Origin: Microbaculum sp051390635
Lineage (GTDB): Bacteria > Pseudomonadota > Alphaproteobacteria > Rhizobiales > Tepidamorphaceae
Reading direction: 5' to 3'
DNA: 64,000 nt
Assembly: GCF_051390635.1 (NCBI RefSeq)
Contig: NZ_JBPODT010000002.1
Coordinates: forward strand, 930,001-994,000
Numbering within the stretch: position 1 is the first letter of the stretch; every line of letters begins with the position of its first letter. Below, one piece after another: positions 23,075 through 32,123 of this stretch. A program made the position numbers and the translations under genes. The notes beneath the pieces were generated by a model. It had not been told where the DNA came from, ran no database searches, and saw only the letters and a list, made by a program, of their open reading frames with translations.

Positions 23075-23746
23075 ATGACGGATTTCTCACTCGCACGGCG
23101 CAACATGGTGGAATCCCAGATCAGGACCAATGGCGTCACCGACCGCCGCCTGATCGCCGCATTGCTGGAGGTGCCACGAGAGCGGTTCGTGCCGGCCACG
23201 ATGCGGCAACTTGCCTATATCGACGATGACCTGCCGCTCAAGGAAGGGGCGTCCGCAGAGGACCGCCGCTGGCTCATGGAGCCGATGCCCTTCGCCAGGC
23301 TGGCCCAACTGGCCGAGATCGGGCCCAACGATCTCGTTCTCGATATCGGCTGCGCGTCCGGATATTCCACCGCGGTGCTGGCTCGCCTCGCCGAATCGGT
23401 CGTCGGCCTCGAGGCCGATGCGGACCTGGCCTCGCGCGCCGAAAGCCGGCTGGTGGACGAGGGCGTCGGAAACGCGGCGATTGTCACCGGTGACATGACT
23501 GCCGGCTACGAGAGCCAGGGGCCTTACGACGTGATCTTCATCGAAGGCGCCGTGGAGCAGGTTCCCTCGGCCCTGTTCGCCCAGCTGCGCGAAGGCGGCC
23601 GCCTCGTCGCCGCGATCACCGACGGGCCCGTGGGCAAGGCCACGCTGTTCCGGTCCATTGGCGGCGCCGTCAGCCATTGGGTCGCGTTCGACGTGAACGT
23701 GCATCCGCTGCCGGGATTCGAGAAGACACCGGAATTCGTCTTCTGA
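23075..23746 (+). CDS. Protein-L-isoaspartate methyltransferase-like protein (diverged)
   Basis: A 223-residue Rossmann methyltransferase. The N-terminus ARRNMVESQIRTNGVTDRRLI and EVPRERFVPA match PIMT, and the SAM-binding motif is LVLDIGCASGYSTAVLARL. However, the PIMT substrate motif [ST]ISxP, present in the second PIMT of this window as GQTISQPFVVA, is replaced here by RRWLMEPMPFARLAQL. Isoaspartyl repair activity is therefore doubtful and another methyl acceptor is possible. Such a gene directly before a TolC-family gene is common in alphaproteobacteria, and 209 bases separate them here. RBS AAGGAA precedes the ATG at 23075. Confidence 0.85.
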   Translation: MTDFSLARRNMVESQIRTNGVTDRRLIAALLEVPRERFVPATMRQLAYIDDDLPLKEGASAEDRRWLMEPMPFARLAQLAEIGPNDLVLDIGCASGYSTAVLARLAESVVGLEADADLASRAESRLVDEGVGNAAIVTGDMTAGYESQGPYDVIFIEGAVEQVPSALFAQLREGGRLVAAITDGPVGKATLFRSIGGAVSHWVAFDVNVHPLPGFEKTPEFVF

Positions 23747-23955
23747 TCGCCGTAGGGATTCGACGATTCGCGGAAATCGCGGGGTTTGGCGCGCTTTTGC
23801 CGCGTTTAGTGTGGCTCTAATGCGGCACCAAGCCGCAAATAGCCGCCCGCCGATCAAATAAACTTCTCGATCCGGGAACGACTCGTTAATGTCTGCTCGA
23901 ACCGTCGCAAGAGCGGATCATTCTAGAAAACGGGACTGCGCCGCACGTGCTAGGC

Positions 23956-25350
23956 ATGGGAAAGAACGAATCCGTCCGGAGAAAACGTAGCGGAACGGGG
24001 CGGCTGACCGCTGCGTTCGCCGCTATTCTGTGCCTGAGTGCCGCGGCACCATCGGCAAGAGCGGAAACGCTGATATCGGCGCTTTCCGCCGCCTATATGA
24101 GCAATCCCGACCTCAATTCCGCGCGAGCGGGTCTGCGTGCGACGGACGAACTCGTCCCGCAGGCACTGTCGGCCTGGCGGCCGCAGATCTTCGGTGGCGG
24201 ATCGATTCAGCAGTCCACGACCAATGTTCCGATTCTCGGAACCTCGAATCTCACGACCAGCGCCGTCGGCGTGTCGGTCAGCCAGTTTCTGTTTCGCGGC
24301 TTCCAGACGGTGAACAACACGAAGGCGGCCGAAGCCACGGTTCAGGCCGGCCGCGCGACCCTGGACAATACCGAGCAGAACACTCTGTTCAGCGCCGCCC
24401 AGGCCTATATGAACGTGCTGACGTCTCAGGCGATCGTCGAGCTCAATCGACAGAACATCGAAGTTCTGTCCGAGCAGCTCCGCGCCACCCGGGACCGCTT
24501 CCAGGTCGGCGAGGTGACCAACACCGACGTCGCCCAGGCTGAAGCCGCCCTGAGCGGGGCCTACACGCAGTTGAACTCCGCCGAGGCCAATCTGCTCGCG
24601 GCCAAGGCGGTCTACCGGCAGATCATCGGGCGGGAAGCGGCGAATCTGGCCCCGGCCACGCCTGCGGCCAGCGTTCCCTCGACCCTGGACGAGGCCCTTC
24701 GCCAGGCGCATGCGACGCACCCGGCCATCGTTGCCTCAGTCTATGCCGAAGAGGCTGCCGCCTATCAGGTCAAGTCCGCCGAGGGCGCGCTGCTGCCGAC
24801 CGTCAGCCTCCAGGCCTCGGCCGATTACGTGAACAATCCCTCGGGCATCATCGACCGGTCGTCGTCGGCGAGCATAACGGCCCAGCTCACGATCCCGATC
24901 TATCAGGGCGGCATCGAATATTCCCAGGTTCGTGAAGCCAAGGAGAACCGCGCGCAAGCCACGTTGCAGATCGATTCGGCCCGCCAGCAGGTTCGTGCAG
25001 CCGTGGTTTCGGCCTGGGGCGCGCTGCAGGCGGCCACCGCCTCGATTTCCTCCGCGCAGGCACAGGTCAACGCGGCACAGATCGCCCTCAACGGCGTGCG
25101 CGAGGAAGCCAAGGTTGGCCAACGCACGACGCTCGACGTCCTCGATTCCGAGCAAACGCTTCTCGATGCGCGTGTGTCGCTGGTGACCGCCGAAAGCGAT
25201 CGGGTGGTGGCATCCTACGCGCTGGTGTCGGCGATCGGGCGTTTGACCGCCCAGGCACTGGCATTGGCCGTCGACACCTACCAGCCGGCCGTCCACTACG
25301 ACCAGGTGCGTGACAAGTGGTTCGGACTTCGCACGCCGAGTGCGCAATAA
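23956..25350 (+). CDS. tolC: TolC-family outer membrane channel protein
   Basis: A 464-residue outer membrane efflux protein. A signal peptide is visible (LTAAFAAILCLSAAAPSARA, cleavage before ETLISALSAAY). Two outer membrane efflux repeats follow: the first has NPDLNSARAGLRATDELVPQA and RFQVGEVTNTDVAQAEAALS, the second LLPTVSLQASADYV and REEAKVGQRTTLDVLDSEQ. TolC trimers form the exit duct for type I secretion and tripartite pumps. The ATG at 23956 is used; a GTG at 23947 is also open. No pump gene is adjacent, so it may serve several systems, including the HlyD/RND pair near the window end (inference). Confidence 0.92.
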   Translation: MGKNESVRRKRSGTGRLTAAFAAILCLSAAAPSARAETLISALSAAYMSNPDLNSARAGLRATDELVPQALSAWRPQIFGGGSIQQSTTNVPILGTSNLTTSAVGVSVSQFLFRGFQTVNNTKAAEATVQAGRATLDNTEQNTLFSAAQAYMNVLTSQAIVELNRQNIEVLSEQLRATRDRFQVGEVTNTDVAQAEAALSGAYTQLNSAEANLLAAKAVYRQIIGREAANLAPATPAASVPSTLDEALRQAHATHPAIVASVYAEEAAAYQVKSAEGALLPTVSLQASADYVNNPSGIIDRSSSASITAQLTIPIYQGGIEYSQVREAKENRAQATLQIDSARQQVRAAVVSAWGALQAATASISSAQAQVNAAQIALNGVREEAKVGQRTTLDVLDSEQTLLDARVSLVTAESDRVVASYALVSAIGRLTAQALALAVDTYQPAVHYDQVRDKWFGLRTPSAQ

Positions 25351-25542
25351 GTCGGACTGGTTTCGCGATATCCCTGCATTTTTTTCGAAAGGCTCGCCAA
25401 AGGCGTTGCCGCGAATCATGCGGTGGATGATGCTTGTCGGCAGGTTTGCAGCGAATTGCCGGCGTGCAATAGTCGGCATGGGTGTTTGTTCTACTGAATA
25501 GGGCTGAAGGCCCCGTTTCGTGGCGGCGGAGTGAGGGGGACT

Positions 25543-26235
25543 ATGAACAAGCCAAATCCGGCTCCCGAGCCGACGATGGAGGAGATTCTCGCCTCCATTC
25601 GACGGATCATCTCCGACGGCGATGAGGGCGGGGCGGCCTCGGATGCGAACGTGCCCCCGGCGGTACTGACGCCGCACGCGCTTGATGAGGATTCGGAGGA
25701 AGACCCCGCTGACGACGCGGATATTTTCGACCTGACCGATGACATGGTTGCCGAAGACCGGGCCGAAGAGCGCGAAGAACCGCAGGCGGCCTCCGAGGAA
25801 ATGTCGGCTGACGATATCGAAAGGCTGATGGCGTCGGGCGACGAAATGGACGCCGACGACATCGACAAGCTGATGGCGGCCGATCCCGTCGCCGAAGCCG
25901 GTGAGCCCGGGCAGCCGGACAGCATCGAAATCGACTTCAGCGAATCGGAACCTGAACCGAAACCGGTGAGACCCGAGCCGGCCGCCGCCGCGGCGCCGCG
26001 GGCACAGAAAGACGAGACGCCGGCGCTTCTTTCGCCCCGGTCCGATGCCGCCGTGGCCTCCGCGTTCGGCCAGCTTGCCGACACCATCCTGAGCCGTGAT
26101 CCGCGCACGCTGGAAGATCTTGTCGGCGATATGTTGCGGCCGATGCTCAAGGATTGGCTCGACGACAACCTGCCTGCGCTCGTCGAGAAATTGGTCCGCG
26201 AGGAGATCGAACGCGTCTCGCGCGGTCGCCGGTAG
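25543..26235 (+). CDS. popZ: PopZ-like polar organizing protein (DUF2497)
   Basis: A 230-residue acidic protein. The N-terminal helix PTMEEILASIRRIISDGDEG and the C-terminal helical region EDLVGDMLRPMLKDWLDDNLPALVEKLVREEIERVSRGRR (oligomerisation; quoted here only by its ends MLRPMLKDWLDDNLP and EEIERVSRGRR) are the two conserved parts of PopZ. Between them is an acidic, proline-rich disordered linker. PopZ forms a polar matrix that anchors ParB/parS and cell-cycle kinases. The linker contains two copies of an ADDIxxLMA motif (25801-25881). The ATG at 25543 is preceded by GAGGGG. It lies upstream of valS, an order seen in other alphaproteobacteria. Confidence 0.88.
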   Translation: MNKPNPAPEPTMEEILASIRRIISDGDEGGAASDANVPPAVLTPHALDEDSEEDPADDADIFDLTDDMVAEDRAEEREEPQAASEEMSADDIERLMASGDEMDADDIDKLMAADPVAEAGEPGQPDSIEIDFSESEPEPKPVRPEPAAAAAPRAQKDETPALLSPRSDAAVASAFGQLADTILSRDPRTLEDLVGDMLRPMLKDWLDDNLPALVEKLVREEIERVSRGRR

Positions 26236-26281
26236 GGACGCCGATCGGTCCCCCCGGTCGGGCGGAATTGACCCTGCTCGG

Positions 26282-26310
26282 TTGACTTGACCCGGGCAGT
26301 CGGGTTTATC
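26282..26310 (+). promoter_or_regulatory. Possible valS promoter
   Basis: TTGACT, a 17-base spacer and TTTATC stand 40 bases before the valS ATG. The -35 is good and the -10 is weak. Confidence 0.4.
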
Positions 26311-26349
26311 CCTCGCCGGTTTCCCAACAGCCCGCGACGGATCGTTTCA

Positions 26350-29013
26350 ATGCTCGACAAGACGTTCACGCCTTCCGAGGTCGAATCCCGGATTTACGAA
26401 TCCTGGGAGTCCGCGGGCGTATTCCGCGCCGGACGTCCCGAGCGGATTCAGGCCAAGCCGTACACGATCGTCATCCCGCCGCCGAATGTCACCGGCAGCC
26501 TGCACATGGGCCACGCGCTCAACAACACGCTGCAGGACGTCCTGATTCGGTTCGAGCGTATGCGCGGCCGCGACACCCTGTGGCAGCCGGGCATGGACCA
26601 TGCCGGCATCGCCACGCAGATGGTCGTCGAGCGGCAGCTCGAGCAGAGCGGTGCCCACCGCCGCGACCTCGGCCGCGAGGAGTTTGTCCGCCGCATCTGG
26701 TCCTGGAAGGAACAGTCGGGCGGCATGATCATCAACCAGCTCAAGCGACTGGGTGCCTCCTGCGACTGGAGCCGCGAGCGCTTCACGATGGACGAGGGGC
26801 TTTCGGACGCCGTCCTGAAGGTGTTCGTCGAACTCTTTCGCGCCGGACTGATCTACAAGGACAAGCGGCTGGTCAACTGGGACCCGAAGTTCCTGACGGC
26901 CATCTCCGACCTCGAGGTCCAGCCGGTCGAGACCAAGGGCCATCTCTGGCACCTGCGCTATCCGGTCAAGAATGGGGGAGGGCGCTATGTCGTCGTCGCC
27001 ACCACCCGGCCGGAAACGATGCTCGGCGATACCGCGGTCGCGGTCCATCCCGAAGACGAGCGCTACAAGGACCTGATCGGCAAGCATGTCGTCCTGCCGC
27101 TTGTCGGCCGCGAGATCCCGATCGTCGCCGACGAGCACGCCGACCCGGAGACCGGGTCCGGCGCCGTGAAGATCACTCCTGCCCACGACTTCAACGACTT
27201 CGAGGTCGGCAAGCGGCACGACCTGCCGATGATCAACGTTCTCGACGCCCATGCCCGTATCAACGAGAACGCGCCCGACAAATACGTCGGCATGGACCGG
27301 TACGAGGCGCGCGCGCTGATCGTGGAGGATCTGGAGGCGCTCGAACTTGTCGACAAGATCGAGGACCACGTCCACATGGTTCCCTACGGCGACCGCTCGA
27401 ACGTCGTCATCGAGCCGTGGCTGACCGATCAGTGGTATGTCGATGCCGCGACGCTCGCCAAGCCCGCCATCGAGGCCGTCGAGCGCGGCGAAACCGTCTT
27501 CGTCCCGCGCAACTGGGAAAAGACTTATTTCGAGTGGATGCGCAACATCCAGCCCTGGTGCATCTCGCGCCAGTTGTGGTGGGGCCACCAGATCCCCGCC
27601 TGGTATGCGCCAGACGGTGAGGTCTTCGTCGCCGAGAGCGAGGAGGCCGCGCTGGCCCAGGCCCGCGAGAAGTACGGCGAGGACGTTGCGCTGGAGCGCG
27701 ATCCCGACGTGCTCGACACCTGGTTTTCGTCCGCTCTGTGGCCGTTCTCCACGCTCGGCTGGCCGGACGAGACGCCGGAACTGAAGCGCTACTACAAGAC
27801 CGACGTTCTGGTCACCGGCTTCGACATCATCTTCTTCTGGGTCGCCAGGATGATGATGATGGGCCTGCACTTCATGAATGAAGTGCCGTTCCACACCGTC
27901 TACATCCACGCCCTGGTCCGCGACGCAAAGGGCCAGAAGATGTCGAAGTCGAAGGGCAACGTCATCGATCCGCTCGACCTCGTTTCCAAGTACGGTGCCG
28001 ACGCGCTGCGCTTCACCCTGTCGGCGATGGCCGCCCAGGGCCGCGACATCAAGCTGTCGGAACAGCGGGTCGAGGGCTATCGCAATTTCGCCACCAAGCT
28101 CTGGAATGCCGCCCGCTTCTGCGAGATGAACGGCTGCATCCGCGTCGAGGGGTTCGATCCCGCCGGCGTCGAGGATACGCTCAATCGCTGGATCGTCGGC
28201 GAGACCGAGACCGCCGCCCGTGCGGTCACCGAAGCCATCGATGCCTACAAGTTCAACGAAGCCGCCGGTGCCGCGTACCGGTTCGTTTGGAACGTCTTCT
28301 GCGACTGGTTCCTCGAGCTGGCCAAACCGGTGTTGTCGGGCGAGGACGGGCCGGCCAAGGATGAAACGCGCGCTACGACGGCCTGGGTGCTCGACCAGAT
28401 CCTGAAGATCCTGCATCCCTTCATGCCCTATGTCACCGAGGAGCTGTGGACGCGCCTGGGCGAACAAGGCCCGGCGCGCGACGAGGTCGTGGCGCTGTCC
28501 GCCTGGCCGAACCTGTCCGGTCTCGTCGACGCCAAGGCCAAGGCCGATGTCGACTGGCTCATCGACCTCGTGACTGCAGTGCGCTCGGTGCGTTCGGAGA
28601 TGAACGTGCCGGCGGGCGCCAGGCTGCCGCTCGTTCTTGTCGGCTCCGGTGCCGAGGTGGCGGACCGCGCGGGCCGGTACGACGAACCGCTGAAGCGGCT
28701 CGCTCGCCTGGAGGCCGTGTCGCTCGCCGACACCGCGCCCGCCGGCTCTGTCCAGACCGTGGTGGGCGAGGCGACCGTCGCGCTGCCGATCGCCGATGTC
28801 GTCGACCTCGGCGCCGAGCGCGAGCGTCTGCAGCGGGAGGTGAAGAAGCTCAGCGACGAAATCGGCAAGATCGACGCCAAGCTCGCCAACGCGAATTTCG
28901 TGTCCCGCGCCCCCGAACAGGTCGTCGAGGAGCAGCGCGAACGCCGCGCCGAAGCCGAAGATGCACGCGCTAAACTGACGCAGGCTCTGGAGCGTCTCGC
29001 CGGCGCCGCATAG
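26350..29013 (+). CDS. valS: Valyl-tRNA synthetase
   Basis: An 887-residue class I synthetase. The HIGH motif appears as PNVTGSLHMGHALNNTLQD (about 42-60) and the KMSKS motif as KGQKMSKSKGNVIDP. Editing (CP1) domain sequences such as ATTRPETMLGDTAVAVHP lie between. The C-terminus ends in the ValRS coiled-coil arm (LQREVKKLSDEIGKIDAKL, then NFVSRAPEQVVEEQRERR). The ATG at 26350 gives MLDKTFTPSEVESRIYESW, the usual start; in-frame codons before it have no homology. Length fits bacterial ValRS. Confidence 0.98.
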   Translation: MLDKTFTPSEVESRIYESWESAGVFRAGRPERIQAKPYTIVIPPPNVTGSLHMGHALNNTLQDVLIRFERMRGRDTLWQPGMDHAGIATQMVVERQLEQSGAHRRDLGREEFVRRIWSWKEQSGGMIINQLKRLGASCDWSRERFTMDEGLSDAVLKVFVELFRAGLIYKDKRLVNWDPKFLTAISDLEVQPVETKGHLWHLRYPVKNGGGRYVVVATTRPETMLGDTAVAVHPEDERYKDLIGKHVVLPLVGREIPIVADEHADPETGSGAVKITPAHDFNDFEVGKRHDLPMINVLDAHARINENAPDKYVGMDRYEARALIVEDLEALELVDKIEDHVHMVPYGDRSNVVIEPWLTDQWYVDAATLAKPAIEAVERGETVFVPRNWEKTYFEWMRNIQPWCISRQLWWGHQIPAWYAPDGEVFVAESEEAALAQAREKYGEDVALERDPDVLDTWFSSALWPFSTLGWPDETPELKRYYKTDVLVTGFDIIFFWVARMMMMGLHFMNEVPFHTVYIHALVRDAKGQKMSKSKGNVIDPLDLVSKYGADALRFTLSAMAAQGRDIKLSEQRVEGYRNFATKLWNAARFCEMNGCIRVEGFDPAGVEDTLNRWIVGETETAARAVTEAIDAYKFNEAAGAAYRFVWNVFCDWFLELAKPVLSGEDGPAKDETRATTAWVLDQILKILHPFMPYVTEELWTRLGEQGPARDEVVALSAWPNLSGLVDAKAKADVDWLIDLVTAVRSVRSEMNVPAGARLPLVLVGSGAEVADRAGRYDEPLKRLARLEAVSLADTAPAGSVQTVVGEATVALPIADVVDLGAERERLQREVKKLSDEIGKIDAKLANANFVSRAPEQVVEEQRERRAEAEDARAKLTQALERLAGAA

Positions 29014-29110
29014 GGCCCGTCGCCATCGCATCGCCGTATTCGCGGAAGAATTAGGCGGGCCGGCAATCGCCGGCATAGCTTTGCGCGCGAAACGGGGCGA
29101 CGCGGGTCCG

Positions 29111-29866
29111 ATGCTCAAGAACGAACTTGTCCGCCAGGGCAACTGGCTGTTCCGCTGGCGGTCCTATCTGCCATTGGTCATCGTCCCGGTCGCCGTGATC
29201 GCGTTCATGCAGTCCGACTGGGTCAACCGCGTGCTCGGTGACACGGTCGAGGACGTTTGGGATTACGCCTGCTTCGCGATTGCATTATCCGGCCTGGCCG
29301 TGCGTGGGCTGATCGTCGGCTTCGTACCGCGTGGAACGTCGGGGCGCACCAGCGAGCAGAAGGCCGAGGCGCTGAATACGACCGGCATGTACTCGCAGAT
29401 GCGTCATCCGCTCTATTTCGCAAATTTCCTGGTGTTCCTCGGCTTCATGCTCGTGTTCAAGAGCGTGGTGTTCGTCCTGTTCGGGACGGTCGCCTATTTC
29501 CTCTACTACGAGCGCATCATGCTCGCCGAAGAGACCTTTCTGGAGGGGAAATACGGCGATCAGTACCGGCGCTGGGCGGAGAAGACCCCGGTTTTCCTGC
29601 CGCGCTGCTCCGGCTGGGTGCGGCCGGCGCTGCCGTTCTCCTTCAAGTCGGTCCTGCGCCGCGAGTATCCGGGTTTCTACCTGATCACGATCTTCTTCTT
29701 CGTCGTCGAATGGCTGGAAGCGACCATCCTCGACAAAGAGAACTTCGTTGCCTGGATCGCCGAAGAGCCGGCCTGGCTGGCGTTCCTGATTATCGGCACG
29801 CTCGCCTATGTCGGCCTTCGCGTCGCCCGCAAGCACACGACCTGGCTTGCCGTAGCCGGACGCTAG
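29111..29866 (+). CDS. Membrane methyltransferase, ICMT/LmtA-like
   Basis: A 251-residue polytopic protein with about six hydrophobic segments. The conserved methyltransferase core is GMYSQMRHPLYFANFLVFLG, followed by the SAM-site region YYERIMLAEETFLEGKYGDQY and RRW. This is the isoprenylcysteine carboxyl/phospholipid methyltransferase fold. Bacterial homologues include LmtA, which methylates the lipid A 1-phosphate; that substrate is only a possibility here. I chose the ATG at 29111; the TTG at 29081 would add 10 polar residues. It stands 97 bases after valS and is followed by a gap before ilvD. Confidence 0.8.
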   Translation: MLKNELVRQGNWLFRWRSYLPLVIVPVAVIAFMQSDWVNRVLGDTVEDVWDYACFAIALSGLAVRGLIVGFVPRGTSGRTSEQKAEALNTTGMYSQMRHPLYFANFLVFLGFMLVFKSVVFVLFGTVAYFLYYERIMLAEETFLEGKYGDQYRRWAEKTPVFLPRCSGWVRPALPFSFKSVLRREYPGFYLITIFFFVVEWLEATILDKENFVAWIAEEPAWLAFLIIGTLAYVGLRVARKHTTWLAVAGR

Positions 29867-30185
29867 CACCTCCAGGCGCCTGTCTCCGGGCGCCTCGATA
29901 GGCGTGAAACGCCGCGCAGATTCCCGCAGCGAGCGGTTCCTCCTTGCAGTCCTTTCCGACCACGATCGGCCGGGTGAGCGGGCCCGGTGCCCGCGCGCGC
30001 GGCCCGAATGGGCGCCATGCGGCGGGATAGTGTGGACAAAACCTGGCGCTTCCCCGATTGTTGCGCACCGATCTTCGGGCGGAAGACGCAATAACAACGC
30101 GCGCGCCCGCCGGCGACCTTGCTGTATTTGGCTTTTGGCGCCGGGTACTCCATTTAGTGAACTGAAACGGACCTAGGAAACGACA
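29867..30185 (+). other. 319-base intergenic region before ilvD
   Basis: No convincing gene is present; short open frames here lack ribosome sites. It begins with an AGGCGCC/GGCGCCT hairpin (29874-29895) and includes a very GC-rich block around 29970-30010. It presumably holds the ilvD promoter, but I see no clear -35/-10 pair. Confidence 0.6.
29874..29895 (+). terminator. Hairpin after the LmtA-like gene (possible terminator)
   Basis: AGGCGCC and GGCGCCT form a 7-bp stem with an 8-base loop 8 bases after the stop codon. No T-run follows, so intrinsic termination is uncertain. Confidence 0.3.
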
Positions 30186-32021
30186 ATGCCCGCCTATCGC
30201 TCCCGCACCACAACGCACGGACGCAACATGGCCGGCGCGCGCGGCCTCTGGCGCGCCACCGGTATGAAGGATTCCGACTTCGGCAAGCCGATCATCGCCG
30301 TCGTCAACTCCTTCACCCAGTTCGTGCCGGGCCATGTGCACCTGAAGGATCTCGGCCAGCTGGTCGCCCGCGAGATCGAGGGCGCCGGCGGCGTCGCCAA
30401 GGAATTCAACACCATCGCCGTGGACGACGGCATCGCGATGGGTCACGACGGCATGCTCTACTCGCTGCCCTCGCGCGAGCTCATCGCGGATGCGGTCGAG
30501 TACATGGTCAACGCGCATTGCGCCGACGCCATCGTCTGCATCTCCAACTGCGACAAGATCACGCCCGGGATGCTGATGGCCGCGCTCAGGCTGAACATTC
30601 CCGCGGTCTTCGTCTCCGGCGGTCCGATGGAGGCCGGCAAGATCGTCCTGTCCGGCAAGACCCAGGCGCTCGATCTGGTCGACGCGATGGTCGCCGCCGC
30701 CGACGACACCATGAGCGACGAGGACGTGCAGGCCATCGAGCGATCGGCGTGCCCCACGTGCGGATCGTGCTCGGGTATGTTCACGGCGAATTCGATGAAC
30801 TGCCTGACCGAGGCGTTGGGGTTGGCGCTGCCCGGCAACGGCTCGGTGCTTGCCACCCATGCCGACCGCAGGCGCCTGTTCGTCGAGGCCGGTCATCTGA
30901 TCGTCGATCTTGCCCGCCGCTACTACGAGCAGGACGATGAAAGCGTCCTGCCGCGCAACATCGCGAATTTCGGTGCGTTCCAGAACGCGATGACGCTGGA
31001 TATCGCCATGGGCGGGTCCACCAACACCGTGCTGCATCTGCTGGCCGCGGCGCACGAGGCCGATCTCGACTTCACCTTGGAAGATATCGACCGGCTGTCG
31101 CGCCACGTGCCGGTCCTGTGCAAGGTCGCGCCGGCCAAAAGCGACGTCCACATGGAGGACGTCCATCGCGCGGGCGGCATCATGGGAATCCTCGGCGAAC
31201 TCGACCGAGCGGGGCTCATCGACCGGGATCTGCCCCTGGTGCATTCTCCAAGCCTGGGCGAAGCACTCCGGCAATGGGACGTTGCGCAGACGACGAGCCA
31301 GAGCGTTCGCGACTTCTATCGCTCCGCGCCCGGTGGTGTGCCGACCACGGAGGCGTTCAGCCAGAACCGGCATTGGGACGAACTCGACCTTGACCGCGCC
31401 GAGGGCGTCATTCGCGACGCCGAGCATCCCTTCTCGAAGGATGGCGGCCTGGCCGTGCTGAAGGGCAACCTCGCTGTCGACGGCTGTATCGTGAAGACGG
31501 CCGGCGTCGACGAGAGCATCCTCACGTTCTCCGGTCCCGCGCGCGTCTTTGAGAGCCAGGACGCCGCGGTGAACGCCATCCTGACCAATAAGATCAAGGA
31601 AGGCGACGTGGTGGTCATTCGCTACGAGGGACCTCGCGGCGGACCGGGCATGCAGGAAATGCTATATCCGACGAGCTATCTGAAGTCGAAGGGACTGGGG
31701 AAGGCCTGCGCGCTCGTCACCGACGGACGCTTCTCTGGCGCCACCTCCGGCCTCTCGCTCGGTCACGTCTCGCCCGAGGCCGCCAACGGCGGCACCATCG
31801 GACTCGTGCACGAGGGCGACATCATCGAGATCGATATCCCGAACCGGACCATCAATCTCGCCGTCGCCGACGACGAGCTTGCCCGCCGCCGAAAGGCGCA
31901 GGAGGCCGAAGGCTGGAAGCCGGCGGAACCCCGCAAACGCCGGGTCACGACCGCGCTCAGGGCCTATGCCGCCTTCGCGACGAGCGCGGACAAGGGCGCG
32001 GTCCGCGTCGTTCCCGAATAG
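30186..32021 (+). CDS. ilvD: Dihydroxy-acid dehydratase IlvD
   Basis: A 611-residue Fe-S enzyme making the 2-keto acid precursors of valine, isoleucine and, through valine, leucine and pantothenate. The N-terminus MPAYRSRTTTHGRNMAGARG is typical. Cluster-binding cysteines lie in CISNCDKITPGM and SACPTCGSCSGMFTANSMNC; VDDGIAMGHDGM and the C-terminal DGRFSGATSGLSLGHVSPEA complete the active site. Length fits the long (about 610-residue) IlvD group. A clear intrinsic terminator follows at 32097. It appears to be a single-gene unit. Confidence 0.98.
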   Translation: MPAYRSRTTTHGRNMAGARGLWRATGMKDSDFGKPIIAVVNSFTQFVPGHVHLKDLGQLVAREIEGAGGVAKEFNTIAVDDGIAMGHDGMLYSLPSRELIADAVEYMVNAHCADAIVCISNCDKITPGMLMAALRLNIPAVFVSGGPMEAGKIVLSGKTQALDLVDAMVAAADDTMSDEDVQAIERSACPTCGSCSGMFTANSMNCLTEALGLALPGNGSVLATHADRRRLFVEAGHLIVDLARRYYEQDDESVLPRNIANFGAFQNAMTLDIAMGGSTNTVLHLLAAAHEADLDFTLEDIDRLSRHVPVLCKVAPAKSDVHMEDVHRAGGIMGILGELDRAGLIDRDLPLVHSPSLGEALRQWDVAQTTSQSVRDFYRSAPGGVPTTEAFSQNRHWDELDLDRAEGVIRDAEHPFSKDGGLAVLKGNLAVDGCIVKTAGVDESILTFSGPARVFESQDAAVNAILTNKIKEGDVVVIRYEGPRGGPGMQEMLYPTSYLKSKGLGKACALVTDGRFSGATSGLSLGHVSPEAANGGTIGLVHEGDIIEIDIPNRTINLAVADDELARRRKAQEAEGWKPAEPRKRRVTTALRAYAAFATSADKGAVRVVPE

Positions 32022-32096
32022 GGCCCGCGTCGTCCGGTATAAAGCACCGGATATCGTCGCGCCGATCGCTGTCGATGCGACGTTGCAATTTGCCGG

Positions 32097-32123
32097 GGGG
32101 CGCCGCGTTGGCGTCCCTTTTTT
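32097..32123 (+). terminator. Rho-independent terminator of ilvD
   Basis: GGGGCGCC and GGCGTCCC pair over 8 bp (one G-T) with a 5-base loop, followed at once by TTTTTT. It lies 76 bases after the ilvD stop. Confidence 0.85.

Noticed and set aside
26347..29142. 931-codon open frame on the minus strand over valS
   Set aside because: It is an antisense shadow of valS with no family features.
29904..30176. Open frame of 90 codons in the gap before ilvD
   Set aside because: It has no ribosome site, very high Arg/Pro content and no recognisable feature.
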